NCBI GenBank assembly: GCA_938045315.1 | Contig: CALINM010000022.1 | Coordinates: 1 to 10,883, forward strand | Origin: an uncultured bacterium | GTDB lineage: Bacteria; CALINM01 | Length of the DNA stretch: 10,883 nucleotides | Direction: 5' to 3' | Shown: positions 6,378-10,883 of the stretch, piece by piece | Position numbering within the stretch: position 1 is the stretch's first letter | Layout: each line of letters opens with the position of its first letter | The notes under the pieces: generated by a model | Seen by the model: the letters and a program-made list of their open reading frames with translations, nothing else | The model's database searches: none | Told to the model about the DNA's origin: nothing | Position numbers and translations under genes: made by a program

Positions 6378-6692
6378 ATGAAGTTCATTTGTAGAAAGTA
6401 TTGCATGTATTATAAAGAAAATAAGAAGGATGAGAAGGGGTGCTATCCTATTTCATTGATAAAAAAGATGCCTGTTTACTATTTTCCTCAGGAGAGTTTT
6501 AAGCATACAACTGATTTTGATATGCTAAAATCCATACTTTGTCCCAATTGTGATTATCAGAAAAATGATTGTGATTTTCAGCAGGAAAGTAATCCAGGTC
6601 CGCCATGTGGAGGATATATATATTTCCAGCATATTCTTTCTAAAGGCTTAATTGACATTGATGATATTAGACGGATTTGTGAGATTATCTGA
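6378..6692 (+). CDS. Small eight-cysteine protein, probable partner of the radical-SAM maturase
   Basis: I do not recognise a named family for this 104-residue protein. Cysteines are at 5, 9, 22, 55, 58, 65, 77 and 101. Two clusters are plain: C5-x3-C9 near the start, and CPNCDYQKNDCDF (55-67) followed by PPCGGY (75-80). The number and spacing suggest an Fe-S or zinc-binding protein. No membrane segment or signal peptide is present, so it should be cytoplasmic. ATG 6378 directly follows a terminator T-run and lacks any ribosome site, so expression should be low. Cys5 and Cys9 favour this start over the later Met10. The end overlaps the radical-SAM start by 32 bases (6661-6692), which indicates translational coupling and a shared task. 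Possible jobs are electron delivery to the maturase, docking of the peptide, or being a second substrate. None is proven. Confidence 0.7.
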   Translation: MKFICRKYCMYYKENKKDEKGCYPISLIKKMPVYYFPQESFKHTTDFDMLKSILCPNCDYQKNDCDFQQESNPGPPCGGYIYFQHILSKGLIDIDDIRRICEII

Positions 6693-7815
6693 CCATTTTA
6701 TTCCAAAAAAGCTTGAAAAGACTTATCTTCTTGATAAAAAGAGTGATGAGTTGTACGAGCTTAATGAGGAGGCATTTAATTTTATATTAAATTGTGATGG
6801 CACAAAACAACTGTCCCACTTAAATCCACCAAAAAGATTTTTCAAGACCCTACTAAAAAACTCAATTATTGAAATTATTAAGAAGAGGAAGAGAAGAAAA
6901 TTCATAATTTTTAACCCTCCCTTTCCAACCCTTAGATATTTAGAAATCCAATTAACAAGTAAGTGCAATCTTATGTGTCTTCACTGCTATCAGGGTGAAA
7001 AAAAGGAGACGGAGATTCCCTTTATACTTTTAAAAAAAGTTTTGCAGGAATTTATAAAATTACAGGGAATAAGGTTGATTTTATCGGGCGGAGAACCATT
7101 ATTATATTCTCATTTTCAAGAGCTGAATAGTTATCTTAAGGGATATCCGGCAAGGGTAGTTTTGCTAACAAATGGCACATTATTAGACAAACTGGATTTG
7201 GGGGGATTAAATATTGATGAGATTCAAATAAGTCTTGACGGGATTGAACATGGTCACGATTTCATAAGGGGTAAAGGCACTTTCAAGAAAGTAATTAAAA
7301 ACATTGAAAAACTAAGAAAAAATACTAACATTGATATTTCAATAGCAACTATGATTCATAAAGAAAATCTAAAAGAGTTTAAGGAAATGAAAAAATTAAT
7401 AAAAGAATTTAACATAAAGGAATGGGGAATAGATTTTCCGGTGGTTACAGGTAATTTAAGCTTGAATAAAAGTATAGTACCATCTCTTAATGATGCTATT
7501 AGCTGTTTTAAATATAGATTTGGAGCAAGTTTTCATTCAACAGAGGAAAATTATGAGTATGGATGTGGAACTCATTTAATGACCCTTACGCCAGATGGTA
7601 AATTTTTACCCTGTGGATTTTTTCAGGATAGGGTTTATGGTAGAATTGAAAAGGGATTGTTTAATGCTGTGCAAAATAGAAGATTAATCAGACTCTCTGA
7701 AATTGAGGAGTGCTGTAATTGTGTCTATTTAAGGGAGTGTGGAGGGGGATGCAGATATCGAGCGGGAGGAATAGAAAAAAAAGATGCCATTATGTGTAAA
7801 ATTTTTGGTTTCTAA
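6661..7815 (+). CDS. PqqD-like/radical-SAM/SPASM peptide maturase
   Basis: The protein is 384 residues from ATG 6661; TTG 6652 is also in frame but less likely. Residues about 5-75 look like a PqqD/RRE peptide-binding domain (FVRLSDHFIPKK, then YLLDKKSDELYELNEEAFNF and NCDGT). The radical-SAM core follows, with C102-x3-C106-x2-C109 for the [4Fe-4S] cluster, LSGGEPLL (141-148) for S-adenosylmethionine and IQISLDGIE (189-197). The C-terminal SPASM domain is complete: C302-x10-G-x4-C318, then C351-x2-C354-x5-C360-x3-C364 and C379, enough for two auxiliary clusters. Enzymes of this build install thioether, C-C or similar crosslinks on ribosomal peptides, with the fused RRE binding the leader. The peptide at 6255-6317 is the obvious substrate. 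It overlaps the eight-Cys gene and is the last gene of the cassette. The exact chemistry cannot be read from the sequence. Confidence 0.9.
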   Translation: MILDGFVRLSDHFIPKKLEKTYLLDKKSDELYELNEEAFNFILNCDGTKQLSHLNPPKRFFKTLLKNSIIEIIKKRKRRKFIIFNPPFPTLRYLEIQLTSKCNLMCLHCYQGEKKETEIPFILLKKVLQEFIKLQGIRLILSGGEPLLYSHFQELNSYLKGYPARVVLLTNGTLLDKLDLGGLNIDEIQISLDGIEHGHDFIRGKGTFKKVIKNIEKLRKNTNIDISIATMIHKENLKEFKEMKKLIKEFNIKEWGIDFPVVTGNLSLNKSIVPSLNDAISCFKYRFGASFHSTEENYEYGCGTHLMTLTPDGKFLPCGFFQDRVYGRIEKGLFNAVQNRRLIRLSEIEECCNCVYLRECGGGCRYRAGGIEKKDAIMCKIFGF

Positions 7816-7820
7816 ATTGA

Positions 7821-7849
7821 TTGACTTTTTTAAATTAATTCATTATATT
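7821..7849 (+). promoter_or_regulatory. Promoter of the DksA-like gene
   Basis: TTGACT (7821-7826) and TATATT (7844-7849) are separated by exactly 17 bases, five of six consensus matches each. Initiation near 7856 gives a leader of about 30 bases to ATG 7888. It starts only a few bases past the stop of the radical-SAM gene, so the regulator is transcribed separately. Confidence 0.7.
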
Positions 7850-7887
7850 AAACACTCATTTCAGAACCTATGTTAAAGGGGGAGGTT

Positions 7888-8298
7888 ATGGAAGATATAA
7901 AAAAATTGTTATTAAAGATGAGGGAAGAAATAATTCGCGATATAAATTCCATAAGAGAGAGTGAACATGCGGAGCATAATGAAGTGGGAGATGAATATGA
8001 TTTAGCATCACAAGAGAGGGAAAGAGAGCTGGGTATAATAATGTCTGCTCAAGAGAAAAATAAACTTATGGCAATAGAAGAGGCTTTAAGAAGAATAGAT
8101 GAAGGGACATATGGTTACTGTGAAGAATGTGGCGAGAAAATATCAAAACAAAGATTAAAGGCAGTGCCTTTTGCAACCCTTTGTGTGAGTTGCAAGGCAA
8201 AAAAAGAGGCAAAAGAGGGGATTTTTACTCCCTTTGAAGAGGAAGAAATAGAAACATTTGAAGAAGAACCGGAAGAAACATTAGAGGAAGAAGAATAA
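7888..8298 (+). CDS. DksA/TraR-family C4 zinc-finger transcription regulator
   Basis: I chose ATG 7888 because a GGGGGAGG ribosome site (7878-7885) lies just before it; the in-frame ATG 7870 has none. The 136-residue protein has an N-terminal coiled-coil hairpin (about 1-70). Its tip carries DEYDLA (35-40), which fits the D-x2-D-x-A motif that DksA uses inside the RNA polymerase secondary channel. The C4 zinc finger is YCEECG (C78, C81) and LCVSCK (C99, C102). The last 20 residues are almost all Glu (FEEEEIETFEEEPEETLEEEE region), longer and more acidic than in classical DksA. By family knowledge it should bind RNA polymerase and adjust initiation, often together with ppGpp. It sits on its own promoter between the peptide cassette and the convergent arginine decarboxylase. 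Whether it governs either is unknown. Confidence 0.88.
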   Translation: MEDIKKLLLKMREEIIRDINSIRESEHAEHNEVGDEYDLASQERERELGIIMSAQEKNKLMAIEEALRRIDEGTYGYCEECGEKISKQRLKAVPFATLCVSCKAKKEAKEGIFTPFEEEEIETFEEEPEETLEEEE

Positions 8299-8373
8299 AT
8301 ACTCTCACCCTTCGATAAAATAAAGGTAATCTCAAATCTATGTTATTTTGTTGAAAAAAATTGTATAGTTTAA

Positions 8374-8958
8374 CTAAAATGTAAAAACTGCAGCTGCCAA
8401 AACAGTAGCATATTTGTTTTTTGGTACTATTGCTTCCTGGGCAATAGAAGATGTTATAACTATTTTATCTGATATTTTCCATACTTGTCTCTTTTCATCC
8501 CAGTTGGCATCTTCATCGAATTCAATTCCCAGTGTTGTTGCCAGCATCATTGTTGCTAAATCTTCGGCATAATCACCAGCTTCCTGTTCATTTTGACCAA
8601 AACGATGATGTTCTGATAGATAGCCATAAACATTCTTCTCCTTTGGGATAGCACAACCAACAGAAGCAACAATAAGTCTATGAGGCTCATTTGAGGTTAG
8701 TTTACTCATTACACAGAAGGTAATCTGACCAGGCTGGAGCATTTTTAAACCTTCTTTTTTTGAGATAATTTCACAATGGGGAGGGAATATACTTGAAACG
8801 GTGACTAAATTATATTTTTCAATTCCTGCATCTCTAAGGGCAAGCTCAAAAGAAGCAAGCTCTTCTGAATGATAACCTACTCCTCTTGTAAAAAAAACCT
8901 TTTTTGGAATGAAATTTAATCCCGAGAGAGGACTTTCAATTTTCTTTTTTTTTGGCAC
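8374..8958 (-). CDS. pdaD: Pyruvoyl-dependent arginine decarboxylase
   Basis: This 194-residue proenzyme decarboxylates arginine to agmatine, for polyamine synthesis or acid tolerance, using a pyruvoyl group made from its own serine. The self-cleavage site is LVTVSSIFPP (51-60), with cleavage between Ser55 and Ser56 to give a beta and an alpha chain. The preceding FTRGVGYHSEELASFELAL stretch (23-41) and the later VYGYLSEHHRFGQNEQEAG segment, which holds the conserved acidic residues, are typical of the PvlArgDC family. The start is GTG 8958, with AAGGAG six bases upstream of it on the minus strand. The N-terminus is lysine-rich (PKKKKIE). It converges on the DksA-like gene with 75 bases between stops and no convincing terminator there. 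An agmatine-using gene is not in view. Confidence 0.93.
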   Translation of the reverse strand: MPKKKKIESPLSGLNFIPKKVFFTRGVGYHSEELASFELALRDAGIEKYNLVTVSSIFPPHCEIISKKEGLKMLQPGQITFCVMSKLTSNEPHRLIVASVGCAIPKEKNVYGYLSEHHRFGQNEQEAGDYAEDLATMMLATTLGIEFDEDANWDEKRQVWKISDKIVITSSIAQEAIVPKNKYATVLAAAVFTF

Positions 8959-8973
8959 TTTCTTCTCCTTTTG

Positions 8974-9057
8974 CTATGGATTTTCAAAATCTTTAAACAT
9001 TTCACATCTAAAACAAACAACTATATTGGTCACACATTTTTTAATAAATACTTTCAC
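8974..9057 (-). CDS. Possible 27-residue small ORF upstream of pdaD
   Basis: A GTG at 9057 has AAGGG eight bases upstream on the minus strand. It opens a frame for a 27-residue product beginning MKVFIKKC and ending FKDFENP, stopping with TAG 15 bases before the pdaD start. Three cysteines occur, including a CFRC pair (15-18). A second GTG three codons upstream is also in frame. It could be a real small protein, a leader controlling pdaD, or chance in AT-rich sequence; the length alone proves nothing. The rest of the 8959-9112 gap shows only A/T-rich short repeats. Confidence 0.25.
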   Translation of the reverse strand: MKVFIKKCVTNIVVCFRCEMFKDFENP

Positions 9058-9112
9058 TGTAAACACCCTTCAAAAATGCAATTTTTAAAGTTACAATTTT
9101 TGTTGAAAAAAA

Positions 9113-10195
9113 TCAAGAAAAATTACTGCTTCTAAATTTTTTTATTATTTTTACCTCTGAGTTTACATCTAATCTATAAAAATTGCTCACCTGATAAAAA
9201 TTTTTAATATAAACTATGTCTCCCCTGCTTAAGTTTTTAAATTCTTTATTAAGTTCATTTAGATGCTTTTTCAATATGGAAAATAATCGTATCCCCATAT
9301 TACCGCATAGATAAATAGCATATTCACCTTTTCTAACAAAAAGATTACTAACAACTTTAAAAGTATTTTCATGGAAAACAAAAGCTTTTTTTGTATTTGT
9401 ACTGAAAAATCCATAAGAAAAGTTGATAAACTTGTTATTCAAGCCCGTTTTTTGCTCGATGTATTCAATAAGAGTGCTTCTTGGGAAAGGGATGTTTTCA
9501 TGGCACCAATCATTTTCATCAACAGGACAATGTTCTGTGGGGCATGCGTTCAAAAATTTAAACCCCCTTCTGTTGAGAAATTGCTTTGCTGTTATTATGT
9601 TTTTAAACCCCTTCTTGGTGCCAGGCTCTATGATTATTAGAAGATTATTCTCCATATCAATCATTTTAATCATTTTTTCTAAAAAAGGAGTTATATTTTT
9701 CTCTTCTAATTCAGCAAGGACATTTCCTAAAAAAATAACGTTAACTTTTTCATCAGGGAGTGAGAAATTCATTTTATTATATAGCTTGAAGGATAAATCT
9801 TTAATCAGAGATTTACCTAAATATAAAATATCCTGATTCTTATCATAGGCAAAGAACTTTTCCCCTTCTAAATTCATAAGTGCACATGCACTGTAAAACG
9901 TTAGAGGTCCAGCACCATAATCAAGAAAAGCTTTTTTATTAGAAAAATATTGATAGTAGAAATCGATTAAATGCAGGCATTTATATACATTAATTGGATA
10001 AAAATATATTAAATAGGCAATTCTTAAAACGTTGCTTTGCATATAGTTTATGGTTTGTTCATCATTTCGATTAAAAATATCGGACAGCATCTTTACATAT
10101 GTAGCAATTTTTTCTTTTGGAAGATTTATATCTTGAATAATCCTGTCTATGGATAAATAAAGTTTTTTTAGTAATAAATCCGGGTTTTTTAACAT
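9113..10195 (-). CDS. Rsm22/METTL17-like methyltransferase with putative Fe-S cysteines
   Basis: This 360-residue protein has a SAM-binding motif LDYGAGPLTFYSA (91-103), an acidic residue after the second strand (AYDKN, Asp118) and the Rsm22 hallmark IIEPGTKKGFKNI (188-200). It continues to NACPTEHCPVDENDWCHENIPFPRS (217-240). Cys218, Cys223 and Cys231, with a distant Cys297 in YLCGNMG, match the kind of cysteine set that binds a [4Fe-4S] cluster in mitochondrial METTL17/Rsm22. Relatives act on or with the small ribosomal subunit. The methyl acceptor in bacteria is not firmly known to me. ATG 10195 has no clear ribosome site. The promoter is probably the extended -10 on the minus strand at 10243-10238. 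It faces away from the histidine kinase gene and lies 154 bases upstream of pdaD on the same strand. Confidence 0.75.
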   Translation of the reverse strand: MLKNPDLLLKKLYLSIDRIIQDINLPKEKIATYVKMLSDIFNRNDEQTINYMQSNVLRIAYLIYFYPINVYKCLHLIDFYYQYFSNKKAFLDYGAGPLTFYSACALMNLEGEKFFAYDKNQDILYLGKSLIKDLSFKLYNKMNFSLPDEKVNVIFLGNVLAELEEKNITPFLEKMIKMIDMENNLLIIIEPGTKKGFKNIITAKQFLNRRGFKFLNACPTEHCPVDENDWCHENIPFPRSTLIEYIEQKTGLNNKFINFSYGFFSTNTKKAFVFHENTFKVVSNLFVRKGEYAIYLCGNMGIRLFSILKKHLNELNKEFKNLSRGDIVYIKNFYQVSNFYRLDVNSEVKIIKKFRSSNFS

Positions 10196-10200
10196 AAACT

Positions 10201-10216
10201 AATTTAGTGCTAAATT
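10201..10216. repeat. Palindrome AATTTAG-TG-CTAAATT in the divergent promoter region
   Basis: Two perfect seven-base arms flank a two-base centre. The site lies in the leader of the methyltransferase gene and three bases upstream of the -35 of the histidine kinase promoter. It is placed like an operator or activator site that could affect both, though its A+T content weakens the case. Confidence 0.4.
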
Positions 10217-10218
10217 TC

Positions 10219-10247
10219 TTGTCAATTGGTTCATGTTATATTATCAT
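10219..10247 (+). promoter_or_regulatory. Promoter of the GAF-histidine kinase gene
   Basis: TTGTCA (10219-10224) and TATCAT (10242-10247) are spaced by 17 bases and each match five of six consensus positions. Initiation near 10254 leaves about 16 bases to the ATG at 10270, which has no visible ribosome site. Confidence 0.55.
10233..10243 (-). promoter_or_regulatory. Extended -10 for the methyltransferase gene, overlapping the divergent promoter
   Basis: On the minus strand TAATAT (10243-10238) is preceded by TG one base away, an extended -10 with a poor -35. It overlaps the -10 of the plus-strand promoter, so the two polymerases would compete. Confidence 0.35.
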
Positions 10248-10269
10248 AAAATAAATTGCCTTAAAATAT

Positions 10270-10883
10270 ATGAGATTTAATGTTAAAAAAGATATTGTTT
10301 TAAAACTGATAGATCTGCTTTTTTGTGAGTACATTGACTTACAAAAAATAAATTATTCATTGAAAGTTTTATTAAATGAGTTAAATGCAGATGCTGCATG
10401 GCTTATACAATGGAATTATTTTTCTTCAGCCCTTGTAGCTTCTTGTGGATTAGACAAAAATATGGAGGATTTAGAAAAAATCCTACATAAAGATTGCCAA
10501 TGCAGGCAATTAATAAATGGGGAGGAGAAAAAATATCAAATATATTATCTTGAAAAATGTAGCTATATTCCTGATCATCTGAAAAATAAACTTGATTTCT
10601 GTTATCATTATTCAATACCACTGAGGTCTAATGATGAGCTTATTGGTGTATTAAATATTGCCTATTCAAAAAAGAAAAAAATATCAGAAAACCTGTTAAT
10701 TTTCCTGTCAAAAATTTACTCAGCAGCTTTTTCTAATTATGTATTTTGTAAAAAGATTGAAGAGCAAAGTAAACAACTTGCCAGAAAAAATAATGAGTTA
10801 GAAGTTTTAGTATCAGCAATTTCTCATGATTTAAAAACACCAATAATTTCCGCTAAAGGATTTTTAAAAATTATAAAAGATAA
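10270..10883 (+). CDS. GAF-domain sensor histidine kinase, 3' end outside the window
   Basis: Only the first 204 codons are present. Residues about 15-155 look like a GAF sensor domain, ending in the typical IPLRSNDELIGVLNIAYS strand pair (116-133). A short coiled coil follows (162-182). The phosphorylation box is VSAISHDLKTPIISAKGF (181-198), with the phospho-acceptor His186 in a HisKA domain. The ATPase domain must lie beyond 10883. There is no membrane segment, so the kinase should be cytoplasmic. The sensor part holds Cys76, Cys78, Cys97 and Cys111, with His113 close by, a possible metal or Fe-S site. ATG 10270 is the first in-frame start after the promoter. The response regulator is not in view. 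Confidence 0.85.
   Translation, partial: MRFNVKKDIVLKLIDLLFCEYIDLQKINYSLKVLLNELNADAAWLIQWNYFSSALVASCGLDKNMEDLEKILHKDCQCRQLINGEEKKYQIYYLEKCSYIPDHLKNKLDFCYHYSIPLRSNDELIGVLNIAYSKKKKISENLLIFLSKIYSAAFSNYVFCKKIEEQSKQLARKNNELEVLVSAISHDLKTPIISAKGFLKIIKD

Noticed and set aside
8299-8373. Gap between the convergent DksA-like gene and pdaD, examined for a bidirectional terminator.
   Set aside because: No stable stem with a T-run was found on either strand.
9071-9101. Inverted and direct A/T repeats (CAAAAAT...ATTTTTG, CAATTTTT twice) downstream of the methyltransferase gene.
   Set aside because: All pairing is A/T and such repeats are expected by chance at this composition; no terminator or array is supported.
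9371-9836. Two plus-strand open frames opposite the Rsm22-like gene.
   Set aside because: The minus-strand frame carries the SAM motif and the cysteine signature; the plus-strand products look like antisense by-products.
1-10883. CRISPR array, tRNA, rRNA, insertion-sequence ends or prophage genes.
   Set aside because: No regularly spaced repeats, cloverleaf-like segments, transposase frames or terminal repeats were seen.

Overview
The window is one contiguous stretch of a bacterial chromosome, AT-rich overall and clearly richer in G+C over the first ~1.3 kb. Shine-Dalgarno sites, sigma-70-like promoters and Rho-independent hairpins mark it as bacterial. The gene mix is a caspase-fold protein with a DUF4384 partner, acyl-CoA/HMG-CoA catabolism, a pyruvoyl-dependent arginine decarboxylase, a radical-SAM/SPASM peptide cassette and a DksA-type regulator. 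Together with AGA/AGG and ATA-rich codon use, it suggests an anaerobic, perhaps thermophilic, Gram-negative-type bacterium of the Nitrospirota/Desulfobacterota/Deferribacterota kind. That placement is an inference with low confidence. I see no rRNA, tRNA, CRISPR array, insertion sequence or phage gene, and no gene-free stretch longer than about 200 bases.

Layout. (1) 2-1853, plus strand: the C-terminal part of a caspase-like (C14) protease followed by a secreted LPP20-like/DUF4384 protein, closed by a terminator at 1866-1897. (2) 2046-5445, plus: an extended -10 promoter, then HMG-CoA lyase, a small DUF2231-like membrane protein, an acyl-CoA dehydrogenase and a second membrane protein carrying a rubredoxin-like ribbon. 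This looks like a branched-chain (leucine/isovalerate) or fatty acyl-CoA oxidation unit whose dehydrogenase is bracketed by membrane proteins. A YggS-type PLP protein follows at 5488-6186.

(3) 6197-7815, plus: the most interesting region. A near-consensus promoter (TTGACA, 16 bp, TGgTAATAT) and a perfect AGGAGGT ribosome site drive a 20-codon gene, MKIKKVKKIVRGLCKCKSSC. A GC-rich terminator ends exactly at the start codon of a 104-residue, eight-cysteine protein. That gene overlaps a radical-SAM enzyme with an N-terminal PqqD-like peptide-binding domain and a complete SPASM domain. I interpret this as a compact RiPP-type system: a very short Cys-rich precursor, an unfamiliar Cys-rich partner and a maturase. 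No transporter or dedicated protease is visible.

(4) 7821-8298, plus: a DksA/TraR-type zinc-finger regulator under its own TTGACT-17-TATATT promoter. (5) 8374-10195, minus: a pyruvoyl-dependent arginine decarboxylase (with a possible 27-codon ORF just upstream of it) and an Rsm22/METTL17-like methyltransferase with an Fe-S-type cysteine set. (6) 10219-10883, plus: a divergent, truncated GAF-histidine kinase gene whose promoter region overlaps that of the methyltransferase and lies beside an AATTTAG-TG-CTAAATT palindrome.
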